Below are positions 53,772-62,786 of a DNA stretch of 64,000 nt, piece after piece; position 1 is the first letter of the stretch; each line of letters opens with the position of its first letter. Below the pieces are notes generated by a model. It saw nothing but the letters and a program-made list of their open reading frames with translations. It searched no databases and was not told the origin of the DNA. Both the position numbers and the translations under genes were made by a program. This stretch comes from JAMXLO01 sp963749575 (GTDB taxonomy: Bacteria; Pseudomonadota; Alphaproteobacteria; Acetobacterales; Acetobacteraceae): the NCBI GenBank assembly GCA_963749575.1, contig CAVVNM010000009.1:1-64000 (forward strand), written 5' to 3'.

Positions 53772-54989
53772 ATGAAATCATCGCCGGCCCAGCTTCCCGA
53801 AGACCGACCTGCGGTGCTACTCGAAACGCGAAACCTCAAGATGGCCCGCTCGGCGCATGCCTTTGTCCGGGGCAGCACAGTCAAATTCTACGAGTGGTTG
53901 CAGAGCGCGGATGGTCGCGCCCTGCCTGAGGGGCCGCCAACTTGGATCTGCGGTGACTGCCATGTCGGCAATCTCGGCCCGGTCGCCAATGCCGACGGCA
54001 AGATCGCGGTTCAGATCCGCGACCTGGACCAGACCGTCATCGGTAATCCAGTCCACGACCTGATCCGCCTGGGCCTGTCGCTTGCCACGGCAGCGCGCGG
54101 ATCGGACCTGCCTGGCGTCACGACCGCCAGAATGCTCGAACAGATGATGGAGGGCTACGACGCTGCCCTCGAAGACGACCTTTCGGAAAGCGACCTGAAT
54201 GATCATCGACCGGAATCCGTCAGGGTTGTGATGCGTGAGGCGACGAGCCGCTCGTGGAAGCATTTGGCGAAGGAACGCATTGCGGATGCGCGACCGACAA
54301 TCCCACTCGGCAAGCAATTCTGGCCATTATCCTCGGCCGAGCGAAGCGCCATTGAGACGCTGTTTGGCACAGAGCGCCTGCGCAGGCTCGCGACGTCGAT
54401 TCGGTCGCGCGCCGACGGCGCCGTTGTCGAGGTGCGAGACGCTGCCTATTGGATGAAGGGTTGCAGTTCTCTGGGGCGGCTCCGTTTCGCTGTGCTCCTA
54501 GCGGTGGGCGACCAAAAATCCGGAGATGGCAGCCTGTGTTTGATTGACATTAAGGAAGCAGCTCAGGCGGCCGCCCCACGACATGGGAAGATCAAAACGC
54601 CGCGCGATAATGCGGAGCGCGTGGTGGAGGGGGCGCGCCATTTATCCCCCTATCTCGGGGAGAGGATGGCGGCGGAGCACCTGCTGGATCGGTCAGTGTT
54701 CGTGCGCGAATTGCTACCGCAGGATCTCAAGCTGGAGATAGACCAACTGACGCGAGAGGAAGCGATGAAAGCGGCGCGATTCCTCGCATCGGTCGTCGGC
54801 AAGGCGCATGCGCGTCAATTGGATCCCCCGACGCGTCGGAAATGGCGCACCGAGGTAAATCGTAACTGGTCAAAGCGGCTGGACGCGCCATCGTGGTTAT
54901 GGTCGAGCATTGTTGCACTGGTCGCCAGCCACGAAGCTGCCTATCTCGAGCATTGCCGTCGCTATGCATTAGAGACCGGCACTCCCTAG
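53772..54989 (+). CDS. DUF2252 protein (kinase-like fold)
   Basis: 405 aa. Family sequence includes LKMARSAHAFVRGSTVKFYE, ICGDCHVGNLGPVANADGKI, and VQIRDLDQTVIGNPVHDLIR with an Asp-rich site like that of phosphotransferases. DUF2252 occurs in proteobacteria and actinobacteria and is distantly related to aminoglycoside phosphotransferase-like folds; substrate unknown. It lies just upstream of glgX and may be co-transcribed. Confidence 0.85.
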   Translation: MKSSPAQLPEDRPAVLLETRNLKMARSAHAFVRGSTVKFYEWLQSADGRALPEGPPTWICGDCHVGNLGPVANADGKIAVQIRDLDQTVIGNPVHDLIRLGLSLATAARGSDLPGVTTARMLEQMMEGYDAALEDDLSESDLNDHRPESVRVVMREATSRSWKHLAKERIADARPTIPLGKQFWPLSSAERSAIETLFGTERLRRLATSIRSRADGAVVEVRDAAYWMKGCSSLGRLRFAVLLAVGDQKSGDGSLCLIDIKEAAQAAAPRHGKIKTPRDNAERVVEGARHLSPYLGERMAAEHLLDRSVFVRELLPQDLKLEIDQLTREEAMKAARFLASVVGKAHARQLDPPTRRKWRTEVNRNWSKRLDAPSWLWSSIVALVASHEAAYLEHCRRYALETGTP

Positions 54990-55040
54990 TCCCGCCGCCG
55001 TTTACGCACGTACCTGTGATCTCCACAACGGGAGAGTGTT

Positions 55041-57227
55041 TTGGCGAACCAGCGTGAGTCACCGATCAAGGAAGGCCTGCCGCATCCACACGGTGCGACG
55101 TGGGATGGTCAAGGCACCAACTTCGCAGTCTTTTCTGCGAACGCAACAACAGTTGAAGTATGCCTGTTCGATAGCACTGGAGAGCGAGAGACCGACCGGA
55201 TCGAGCTCCCGGAGTACACGAACCAGATCTTCCATGGTTACCTGCCCGGTATCAGCCCTGGTACCTTCTATGGGTATCGCGTCCACGGGCCTTACGAACC
55301 GGAGGCGGGTCATCGGTTCAACCCCAACAAACTGGTGCTTGATCCGTATGCCCGCGCTCATGCCGGGGCGCTGATCTGGGACCCTGCGGTGTTCGGCTAC
55401 CAGATGGAATCGGCAGACGACCTGACTTTCGACGAGCGCGACAGCGCGGCCTTTATGCCGAAATGCGTTGTGGTGGATCCGGACTTCGATTGGCAAGGCG
55501 AACCGGGCAATCACACTGTGCCCTGGGATCATACGATCCTCTATGAGACGCACGTGAAAGGCTTCACCAAGCTGCATCCGGCAGTGCCCGAGAAACTGCG
55601 CGGCACCTATGCAGGTCTCGGTACCAAGGAGGTGGTCCAGTACGTCAAGTCGCTCGGGGTTACCTCCGTCGAGCTACTTCCCGTGCATACATTCATCAAC
55701 GACAGCCATCTGCTGGAGCAAGGCCTTACGAATTACTGGGGGTACAACACGATCGGCTTTTTCGCGCCGGATCCGCGCTACGCCTCGGACGTGCCGAACA
55801 GCCTGCGCGAGTTCAAAGAGATGGTGGCGCGGTTCCACGAGGCTGGGCTCGAGGTGATCTTGGACGTTGTCTACAACCACACCGCCGAGGGCAACGAGCG
55901 CGGCCCTACCTTGTCATTCAAAGGCATCGACAATGCCAGCTATTACCGGCTGCTGCCGGACCAGAAGCGTCACTACATCAACGACACCGGTACCGGGAAC
56001 ACGGTCAACCTGAGCCACCCACGGGTGATTCAGATGGTGACCGATAGCCTGCGTTACTGGGTGCGGGAAATGCACATCGATGGCTTTCGCTTCGATCTCG
56101 GCACCATATTGGCACGCGAGCCCGGCGGTTTTGACGAACAGAGCGGCTTTTTGAAGGCCTGCATGCAGGATCCGATTCTGACCACGGTGAAGCTGATTGC
56201 GGAGCCGTGGGATTGCGGGCCTGGGGGCTATCAGGTCGGCGGTTTCCCGCCCGGCTGGGCCGAATGGAACGATCAGTTTCGTGACACCGTGCGCGACTTT
56301 TGGCGTGGCGAGGCCCCTATTGCGGCCCTTGCTCCACGGCTGTGTGCTTCTGCGGAGCAGTTCAATCGTGGCGGACGCCGGGCATGGGCCAGCGTAAACT
56401 TCATCACCGCCCACGACGGGTTCACCCTGAACGATACCGTGACCTATAACGACAAGCATAACGAAGCCAACGGCGAGGACGGTAAGGACGGGAGCTCGGA
56501 CAACCGGTCGTGGAACCACGGCGTGGAAGGCCCGACTGAGGATGCGGACATCAACGTTCTGCGGGAACGCCAAATTCGCAATATGCTTGCGACACTGATC
56601 CTGTCGCAAGGTACGCCGATGCTGCTGGCCGGCGACGAGTTCGGTCGCACCCAAACCGGCAATAACAACGCATACTGTCAGGACAGTGAGATCAGCTGGC
56701 TGGATTGGGACATCACGCCAAAGGGTCAAGCGCTGACCGGGTTCACCCAAAAGCTGACCAGCTTGCGGCACAGATACCCGATTTTGCGGCGCGCGCGCTT
56801 TCTTAATGCCGAATACAACGAGGAGTTGGGGGTCAAGGACGTCACCTGGATCAACGCCAATGGCGCAGAGATGCAGGCGGACGACTGGGCTGATGCCTCA
56901 ATGAAGTGCTTCGGCATGATGATGGATGGCAGGGCGCAGGTGACTGGCATCCGCAAGCGCGCTCAGGACGCCACCCTGCTGCTGGTGATCAACAGTTTCT
57001 CGGAGGTCGTCGACTTTAAGCTCCCGGAAAGCCCGGGCGGCAAAGGGTGGACGCGGCTGGCCGATACGAATGCCCCTGACGATGAACCGCCGACGCCATT
57101 CGCATTCGGCGACACCTATCAGGTTACCGGAAGATCGCTGCTGCTGTTCCTCCTCGAGCCCGACGGCGCCTATACGACGGCCAGAATGAGTGCCGGCGGG
57201 CCACACTCAACTCGGGACGCCGCATGA
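55041..57227 (+). CDS. glgX: Glycogen debranching enzyme
   Basis: 728 aa from a TTG behind GGGAG. N-terminal CBM48-like beta domain (GATWDGQGTNFAVFSANATT), then the GH13 barrel: DVVYNHTAEG, HIDGFRFDLGTIL with the nucleophile Asp, LIAEPWDCGPGGYQVG with the acid Glu, and ITAHDGFTLNDTV. C-terminal beta domain ends the protein. It hydrolyses alpha-1,6 branches of glycogen or limit dextrins. The stop overlaps the start of the next gene (ATGA). Length is that of full GlgX. Confidence 0.95.
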   Translation: MANQRESPIKEGLPHPHGATWDGQGTNFAVFSANATTVEVCLFDSTGERETDRIELPEYTNQIFHGYLPGISPGTFYGYRVHGPYEPEAGHRFNPNKLVLDPYARAHAGALIWDPAVFGYQMESADDLTFDERDSAAFMPKCVVVDPDFDWQGEPGNHTVPWDHTILYETHVKGFTKLHPAVPEKLRGTYAGLGTKEVVQYVKSLGVTSVELLPVHTFINDSHLLEQGLTNYWGYNTIGFFAPDPRYASDVPNSLREFKEMVARFHEAGLEVILDVVYNHTAEGNERGPTLSFKGIDNASYYRLLPDQKRHYINDTGTGNTVNLSHPRVIQMVTDSLRYWVREMHIDGFRFDLGTILAREPGGFDEQSGFLKACMQDPILTTVKLIAEPWDCGPGGYQVGGFPPGWAEWNDQFRDTVRDFWRGEAPIAALAPRLCASAEQFNRGGRRAWASVNFITAHDGFTLNDTVTYNDKHNEANGEDGKDGSSDNRSWNHGVEGPTEDADINVLRERQIRNMLATLILSQGTPMLLAGDEFGRTQTGNNNAYCQDSEISWLDWDITPKGQALTGFTQKLTSLRHRYPILRRARFLNAEYNEELGVKDVTWINANGAEMQADDWADASMKCFGMMMDGRAQVTGIRKRAQDATLLLVINSFSEVVDFKLPESPGGKGWTRLADTNAPDDEPPTPFAFGDTYQVTGRSLLLFLLEPDGAYTTARMSAGGPHSTRDAA

Positions 57228-58294
57228 AACTGTTCAAATGCCAGAGCTGCGGCCAGGTACTGTTTTTCGAAAATACGGTCTGTGAGCGTTGCTCCCATCG
57301 GCTCGGTTATCTGCCGAACGAGCTGACCTTGTCTGCGCTCGAGCCGGCCAAGGAGAGGAGATGGCAGACGCTCGCCAAGCCGGGCCACCAAGTGCGGTTT
57401 TGTGACAACGCCGAATACGGCGCTTGCAATTGGTTGATGGACGACGGTGCGGTCGGGAGGCTCTGTGCGGCTTGCCGTCACAACCGCACCATTCCGGATC
57501 TCTCGTTTGCCGACAATCTGTCGCGGTGGCGACAGCTGGAGCTCGCCAAGCACTGGCTGTTCTATACGCTGCTGCGGCTGCGCCTGCCGCTGAAGTCCCG
57601 GATCGACGATCCAGCGCACGGCCTGGCGTTCGATTTCCTCGCCGGCAGCTCGAGCCCGACTGCGCCGAGGGTGCTAACCGGGCACGACAACGGCCTCATT
57701 ACGATAGCCCTGGAAGAAGCCGACGATGTCGAGCGCGAACGGCGTCGCACCCAGATGGGCGAGCCGTACCGATCTCTGCTCGGCCACTTTCGTCATGAAG
57801 TCGGTCACTACTTCTGGGACGTACTGGTTCGCGACAGTGGCCGCTTGGACGAATGCCGCGCCATGTTTGGCGACGACACGCAAGACTACGGCACCGCGCT
57901 CGAGGCGTACTATGCGAATGGGCCGCCAGCGGACTGGCAGCAAAATTTTGTCAGCGCTTATGCCTCAGCGCACCCGTGGGAAGACTGGGCCGAGACCTGG
58001 GCACATTATTTGCATATCGTGGACACGCTGGAGATGGCGAGCGCGTTTGGGATTCGAGTGCGGCCTCGGATAACACGCGACGAGACGCTGGTGGCCGAGA
58101 TCGATCTTGATCCCTACCGGACCGACGGGATGCAGGAGATCATCGACGCGTGGCTGCCGCTCACCTTTGCCGTGAACAGCCTCAACCGGGCCATGGGCAA
58201 CTCCGACCTGTACCCATTCGTGTTATCGCCAGCCGTCATCGCGAAGCTGGACTTTGTTCACCATGTCGTGCATTCGCGGCGCGGGACAGCCTGA
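57224..58294 (+). CDS. Zinc-ribbon putative metallopeptidase
   Basis: 356 aa. N-terminal zinc ribbons: CQSCGQVLFFENTVCERCSH and CNWLMDDGAVGRLCAACRHN; a peptidase-like core with RHEVGHYFWDVLV (HExxH-type HEVGH) and a downstream EDWAETWAHYLHIVDTLEMA with further ligand candidates. Known as zinc-binding putative metallopeptidases often encoded near glycogen or trehalose genes. Translationally coupled to glgX; the 3' end overlaps the opposing response regulator gene by about 37 bases. Confidence 0.8.
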   Translation: MKLFKCQSCGQVLFFENTVCERCSHRLGYLPNELTLSALEPAKERRWQTLAKPGHQVRFCDNAEYGACNWLMDDGAVGRLCAACRHNRTIPDLSFADNLSRWRQLELAKHWLFYTLLRLRLPLKSRIDDPAHGLAFDFLAGSSSPTAPRVLTGHDNGLITIALEEADDVERERRRTQMGEPYRSLLGHFRHEVGHYFWDVLVRDSGRLDECRAMFGDDTQDYGTALEAYYANGPPADWQQNFVSAYASAHPWEDWAETWAHYLHIVDTLEMASAFGIRVRPRITRDETLVAEIDLDPYRTDGMQEIIDAWLPLTFAVNSLNRAMGNSDLYPFVLSPAVIAKLDFVHHVVHSRRGTA

Positions 58295-58689
58295 ACCGCG
58301 ATGCCGGTAGCGGCAAGCTCGCGGACGTCAGCCAGCAGCTGGTTGGTACTGTACGGCTTGCGCAAGAACCGGCTTCCGGCGGGCAGCTCTGTTAAAGCAG
58401 GTTTGCTGTTGCCCGATGCAATCAGGACCGCAACCCGGGGCCAGTGACGCCGGACGTAGCGCGCCAATTCGAGACCATCCATCGACCCCGGCATCTGGAC
58501 ATCGGTAAAAAGCAGATCGACTGGCCGGGATTTGATGATCGCAAGTGCATCGTCAGCGCGAGCAGCCTCAACGACGGTATACCCAGCCTCGGCCAGAACC
58601 TCGGTTGCCAGCAACCGAAGCGTCGATTCGTCTTCCGTCACAATAATGACAATCGGATCGAGACCAGGGTGGGACGACGGAGTGATCAT
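58258..58689 (-). CDS. Single-domain response regulator
   Basis: 143 aa. Complete CheY-like receiver: acidic pair in VTEDESTLRLLATEVLAEAG, phospho-acceptor Asp in LLFTDVQMPGSMDGLELA, Thr/Ser region LIASGNSK and Lys in FLRKPYSTNQLLADVREL. No output domain. Probably a phosphorelay partner for HWE-type kinases such as the one at 45 kb. Convergent with the metallopeptidase gene, with 3' overlap. Confidence 0.85.
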   Translation of the reverse strand: MITPSSHPGLDPIVIIVTEDESTLRLLATEVLAEAGYTVVEAARADDALAIIKSRPVDLLFTDVQMPGSMDGLELARYVRRHWPRVAVLIASGNSKPALTELPAGSRFLRKPYSTNQLLADVRELAATGIAVQAVPRRECTTW

Positions 58690-58876
58690 CGAACATCAAG
58701 CCGATTATTATCGCAGAAGTTCCCCGACACCGGATATATGAACGACGTGCGGGAAGCGGACATCTTCGTTTCTAGAAAGTACCGGGGAGTCCTGCCTAGC
58801 TACTCAAAAAGTGTGGCACAGCCAGATTGTTTGTGCGGCCAAACCTCATCAGATGCTATGAACTTGGAAACAGAAT

Positions 58877-59211
58877 ATGAGAACGCTCATGAGCAGGATC
58901 CTTTCCGTTGCCGTGGTGCTCGGCATTGTTGGCACGGGGTCAGTTGTTGCCCAGACAACCGCTCCGTCGCCGTCAACGGCGCCCCCCGCAGTAGCAACCG
59001 GCAACACCAATCATCACGACGGCGGCGCCGGTGCCTGGCGCAAACAGCTTCACTATGGCGCAGGCCACAGAAACGTTTGGAAGACCATGGCTACACGCAG
59101 GTCTCGGCGCTGGCGAAGGACAGCAATTCGATCTGGCGGGGCCACGCAATGAAGGACGGTAAGGCGGTGGACGTCTCCCTCGACTATAAGGGGAACATCA
59201 CCACGAACTGA
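58877..59211 (+). pseudogene. Secreted PepSY-like protein split by two frameshifts
   Basis: The first frame gives a signal peptide (RILSVAVVLGIVGTGSVVAQ) and Thr/Pro-rich linker. The second, short frame reads VPGANSFTMAQAT; the third continues KRLEDHGYTQVSALAKDSNS then IWRGHAMKDGKAVDVSLDYK to TAA-like stop 59211. Joined it is a typical small secreted protein with a PepSY-type domain. The break region spans 59030-59080. A good terminator follows. Confidence 0.65.
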
Positions 59212-59225
59212 CGAGACCCGTTCCT

Positions 59226-59251
59226 GAGGCGACCATCCGGTCGCCTCTTTT
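59226..59251 (+). terminator. Intrinsic terminator
   Basis: GAGGCGACC (59226-59234), loop ATCC, GGTCGCCTC (59239-59247) and TTTT. A textbook rho-independent terminator after the PepSY-like gene. Confidence 0.85.
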
Positions 59252-59266
59252 GTTAAGGAATACGTT

Positions 59267-59887
59267 ATGACCACCAGGACTGTCACAGGCTTATACGACA
59301 CCTACGATGCCGCGGCGCAAACGGTGCGCGATCTCGAGGCTGCTCAAATCCCTCATGGTGAGATCAGCATGGTGGCACACCGAGTCGATACTCGCGAAGT
59401 CCCGGGTGAGTCCGCACACGGCGCTGCTGCGAGTGCCGGAACTGGCGCATCGGCTGGTGCCGCACTTGGCGGAGGCGCCGGTCTGCTCGCCGGACTTGGG
59501 ATGCTCGCCATTCCTGGTGTCGGGCCGGTGGTGGCTGCGGGCTGGCTGGTTGCGACGGCGGTAGGCGCCGTGGCGGGGGCGGCAGCAGGGGGCGCCACCG
59601 GTGGTTTGATCGGTTCTCTCACGTCCTCAGGCGTCACCAAGGAACATGCGAGCTTCTACGCGGAGGCGGTCCGTCGGGGCGGCGCGCTGGTAACCGCTCG
59701 CGTCGACGAAGGTCTTGTTGCCACCACCGAGGCTATCATGCAGCGGCATGGCCGCATCGACCCGGTGACGCGCGAGAAAGCTTACCGAGACAGTGGCTGG
59801 ACGGAATTCAACGAGGATTCGCCGCCCTACACTGCTGCGGATGTCGCCCGAGAGCGCGCGCTCTATTCCAGCCGTCCGGGGATCTGA
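59267..59887 (+). CDS. General-stress protein 17M/YflT-like protein
   Basis: 206 aa behind AAGGAATACGTT. N-terminal YflT-like fold (VTGLYDTYDAAAQTVRDLEA, PHGEISMVAHRVD), then a long Gly/Ala membrane-like segment (GAALGGGAGLLAGLGMLAIP, AVAGAAAGGATGGLIGSL) and a conserved end RVDEGLVATTEAIMQRHGRI. Members associate with general stress and catalase genes. Membrane insertion of the middle section is plausible. Confidence 0.8.
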   Translation: MTTRTVTGLYDTYDAAAQTVRDLEAAQIPHGEISMVAHRVDTREVPGESAHGAAASAGTGASAGAALGGGAGLLAGLGMLAIPGVGPVVAAGWLVATAVGAVAGAAAGGATGGLIGSLTSSGVTKEHASFYAEAVRRGGALVTARVDEGLVATTEAIMQRHGRIDPVTREKAYRDSGWTEFNEDSPPYTAADVARERALYSSRPGI

Positions 59888-59958
59888 TCTGCGGGACCAT
59901 ACCACTGCCCGTCGAAAGCTGCCCGGCTCACCCGGTTACTGTTCCATAGGATGATTTC

Positions 59959-60720
59959 ATGTTCTTCCATCAAAAAGAACTGATCCAGCCGGTCAAGGTT
60001 GGTAAGCCAGATGCACGCTTCGGTACGTTCCTGCTGGAGCAATTTGGCGGCGCCACCGGCGAGCTCACCGCGGCATTGCAGTATTGGGTGCAGTCCTTCC
60101 ATATCGAGAATGCCGGCATCCGCGATATGCTGCAGGACATTGCCATGGAAGAATTCGGTCATCTGGAGATGGTCGGAAAGCTGATCGCGCAGCACACGAG
60201 CAAGATCGATCAAACTGCCGTCTATGATGCGCCGTTATTCAGACTGAAAGGCGGCGGCCCACATTTCCTTGATAGCCAGGGAAGCTGCTGGACTGCTGCA
60301 TACATCCAGGAAGGCGGCAACGTCGTGCGTGACCTGCGCGCGAACATCTCTTCCGAGGCTGGCGCTCGCCAGACGTACGAGGCGCTCATCAAGGCGTGTG
60401 ACGACGAGGGCACCAAGAAGGCCCTTACACATCTTCTTACGCGTGAAATCACGCACGCCAATATGTTCATGAAGGCGCTGGATGCGATGGGCAAGCTGAC
60501 CGATCCCATGTTCGGCAATATCCCACCTGATGAAACCGTGAAACTGGTGTTCAACCTGTCGCAGGGAGAGGACGTCCGAGGGCCATGGAACGAGGAACCG
60601 GACTTCACATACGTCGAGGCCCCCCAACCACAGGGTGGCCTGCCGCCTGCTCCGATCAATCCGGATGACGAGGGGTCGGCGACAGCGAAGGGAACCGGAA
60701 AACCGCAACGGAGACGATGA
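59959..60720 (+). CDS. Manganese (non-heme) catalase
   Basis: 253 aa. Ferritin-like dimanganese ligands are conserved: Glu in GTFLLEQFGG, Glu and His in DIAMEEFGHLEMVG, and Glu and His in LLTREITHANMFMKAL. The sequence around YIQEGGNVVRDLRANISSEA is characteristic. It converts H2O2 to water and oxygen without heme. Acidic tail at the end. Likely peroxide or desiccation defence, co-transcribed with the next small gene (ATGA). Confidence 0.9.
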   Translation: MFFHQKELIQPVKVGKPDARFGTFLLEQFGGATGELTAALQYWVQSFHIENAGIRDMLQDIAMEEFGHLEMVGKLIAQHTSKIDQTAVYDAPLFRLKGGGPHFLDSQGSCWTAAYIQEGGNVVRDLRANISSEAGARQTYEALIKACDDEGTKKALTHLLTREITHANMFMKALDAMGKLTDPMFGNIPPDETVKLVFNLSQGEDVRGPWNEEPDFTYVEAPQPQGGLPPAPINPDDEGSATAKGTGKPQRRR

Positions 60721-60998
60721 CGACCGTGAGAACGCGCACACGCAGCACGCGCCATGCTTTTCCGAAGACAGTAAGCCTGCTGGCTATGGCGTCCTGTGAA
60801 ACGATATGGCGCCGTACGCTGTTGATGGCCCAGGGCATCTGTACGCTTGCCGAGTATCGACGGATGACAGAGGAAAAGGCAGCGGCCTGGCGATTGGCAA
60901 CGGCAGCCTTCATCGCGGGTCGCGGCCAGGCAGCTGTCCTGGCGCCGTTCGTTGGTCGAGCCCGGGCAAATGCACGGCGGCTGCGTCGAAAGGGCTGA
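60717..60998 (+). CDS. Catalase-linked hypothetical protein
   Basis: 93 aa. Conserved segment SCETIWRRTLLMAQGICTLA and YRRMTEEKAAAWRLATAAFI, with a basic C-terminus (RARANARRLRRKG). Helical, phasin-like in style. It recurs next to manganese catalase genes in related bacteria. The start overlaps the catalase stop. Confidence 0.7.
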   Translation: MTTVRTRTRSTRHAFPKTVSLLAMASCETIWRRTLLMAQGICTLAEYRRMTEEKAAAWRLATAAFIAGRGQAAVLAPFVGRARANARRLRRKG

Positions 60999-61074
60999 CA
61001 ATCGGGTGGGTAGAAAGTGCCGCTCACCGACAACTGACTGGTTCTCGTCATCAACCATCGCAAGGAATCCAACC

Positions 61075-61464
61075 ATGAGGCAATCGATCACAGTTCTGGC
61101 CAGTGCAGCGATCTTGGGGACCGCGCTGATCGGCCCCGCCTTCTCGCAGGGGGCACCGCAGACGGTCACCCTGATGAAGGTGGACCCGCAGACGCTGGCT
61201 ACCGGCTATCGAGCCTCCAAGCTGGTTGGCAGCACCGTCGTCAACGAGGCCGACGAGACGGTCGGCACGATCGACGATCTGATCGTAACTCCGGGGGGAC
61301 AGGCACCTTATGCCGTATTGTCGGTTGGCGGTTTCCTCGGTCTCGGCACGAAATATGTTGTGGTGCCTTTCCCCTCACTGCAGGTGATCGACAAGCGGAT
61401 GGTGCTCCGTGGCGCGACCAAGGAGGCGGTGAAGGCACTTCCTGACTTCAAGTACAACAGCTGA
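61075..61464 (+). CDS. Secreted PRC-barrel domain protein
   Basis: 129 aa. Signal peptide (ITVLASAAILGTALIGPAFS), then a PRC-barrel (YRASKLVGSTVVNEADETVG, TIDDLIVTPGGQAPYAVLSV, LGTKYVVVPFPSLQV). The family is found in secreted or periplasmic stress proteins; ligand unknown. ATG 61075 chosen for the signal. Confidence 0.85.
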   Translation: MRQSITVLASAAILGTALIGPAFSQGAPQTVTLMKVDPQTLATGYRASKLVGSTVVNEADETVGTIDDLIVTPGGQAPYAVLSVGGFLGLGTKYVVVPFPSLQVIDKRMVLRGATKEAVKALPDFKYNS

Positions 61465-61531
61465 TCCGGGCGGCCTTTGTGATGCACTGGGCGGCCTGAC
61501 GCCAGAAGGTCTCGACGGCAAGGAGAAGCCG

Positions 61532-61735
61532 ATGAATGCGGAAATTCAAGTTGTGATCACGGAGCTGGAGGCGGCTCGACTGGCGCAGCTACAGCGGTTG
61601 ATGGTTTGCGACATCGCGACGTCTGCGGCCGAAATCGGAAGCCTGGCCGACCTCCAGATGGCCTTGACAGCCGCCAGAGAGATTTTGGCGGCTCATGAGC
61701 CGCGTCTTGGTCATGGGAGCGAGACCGCCATCTGA
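61532..61735 (+). CDS. Short hypothetical protein
   Basis: 67 aa behind AAGGAG. Helical (VITELEAARLAQLQRLMVCD, LQMALTAAREILAAHEPRLG). No family recognised. Same strand as the PRC-barrel and YihY genes. Confidence 0.55.
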   Translation: MNAEIQVVITELEAARLAQLQRLMVCDIATSAAEIGSLADLQMALTAAREILAAHEPRLGHGSETAI

Positions 61736-61752
61736 ATAACCGGCGTCAACTG

Positions 61753-62685
61753 GTGGTTCAGGTGGACATTGCGCTGGAAATCTGGCAGCGGACGTTCGCG
61801 TTCATTCGCCCAGTTTACAACGGACTACCTATGTTTGGTCGGATCTGGCGCCTGCTGAGTGACAGCGTTCAGGCTTTCGTTGCCGACGACGCACTGAGCC
61901 GGGGAGCGTCGATCTCATTTTATACGATAACCTCAATGGGCCCGGTGCTGTTCATCGTTGTCGCCATTGCCGGTCTGGCCTTCGGCGAGGACGCGGCGCG
62001 TGGCGCGATTGCCGTGCAGCTCCGCGACTTGATGGGCAGGGAGAGTGCCGATCTCGTGCAGGCTGCAGTCCAGAGTGCCGGCAAGTCGAGCGGAATTCTC
62101 GCGTCCGTGGTGGGTGCGATCACTCTGCTCGTCACGGCCTCCGGCGTATTCGGTGAGATGCAGTCGGCTTTGAATATGATCTGGAAGGTGCAACCACAGG
62201 GCACCACTATCTCCCGCCTGGTCCGGGCGCGCGCGGTAAGCCTCGGGCTGGTTGCGGCGCTCGGTTTCCTGCTGTTGGTCTCACTCGTGATCAGTGCCAT
62301 TCTATCGGGGTTCGGCAGCTACCTCGATGCGGCACTGCCGTTCGGCGCGCTGATCCTCCACATATTGAACTTCGTCATTTCGTTTGCTTTGATCTCGGTG
62401 TTGTTCGGGGCCATCTACAAGGTATTGCCCGATACGGAGCTGTCTTGGCGTGACGTGCTGGTGGGGGCTCTGGTCACCGCGTTGCTGTTCAATATCGGAA
62501 AACTTCTGATTGGCCTTTACCTCGCCCACAGCGCGATGGCTTCCAGCTACGGGGCTGCCGGCGCGCTGATCATTGTGCTGCTGTGGATCTACTATTCGGC
62601 GCAGATTTTTCTCCTGGGTGCGGAATTCACCAAGATCTATGCAAGCCGCCGTGGCACTCCGGCCGCGATCCAAGCCGTCGTTTGA
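61753..62685 (+). CDS. YihY/BrkB-family membrane protein (second copy)
   Basis: 310 aa from GTG 61753; homology begins near the ATG at 61831, a likely alternative start. Six helices, with DDALSRGASISFYTITSMGP and the C-terminal ALIIVLLWIYYSAQIFLLGA followed by EFTKIYASRRG, the end typical of rhizobial YihY proteins. Distinct from the copy at 11.5 kb. Uncharacterised membrane protein. Confidence 0.85.
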   Translation: MVQVDIALEIWQRTFAFIRPVYNGLPMFGRIWRLLSDSVQAFVADDALSRGASISFYTITSMGPVLFIVVAIAGLAFGEDAARGAIAVQLRDLMGRESADLVQAAVQSAGKSSGILASVVGAITLLVTASGVFGEMQSALNMIWKVQPQGTTISRLVRARAVSLGLVAALGFLLLVSLVISAILSGFGSYLDAALPFGALILHILNFVISFALISVLFGAIYKVLPDTELSWRDVLVGALVTALLFNIGKLLIGLYLAHSAMASSYGAAGALIIVLLWIYYSAQIFLLGAEFTKIYASRRGTPAAIQAVV

Positions 62686-62786
62686 CGCCGCCCGTAACGA
62701 CGTGCTCAGTCCACGACATGAAACTCGGGGGGGCCAGGTAGTTTTGGATAGGCCTATCTGCAAGCTCGTGTGGCGCACGCGGGGGT

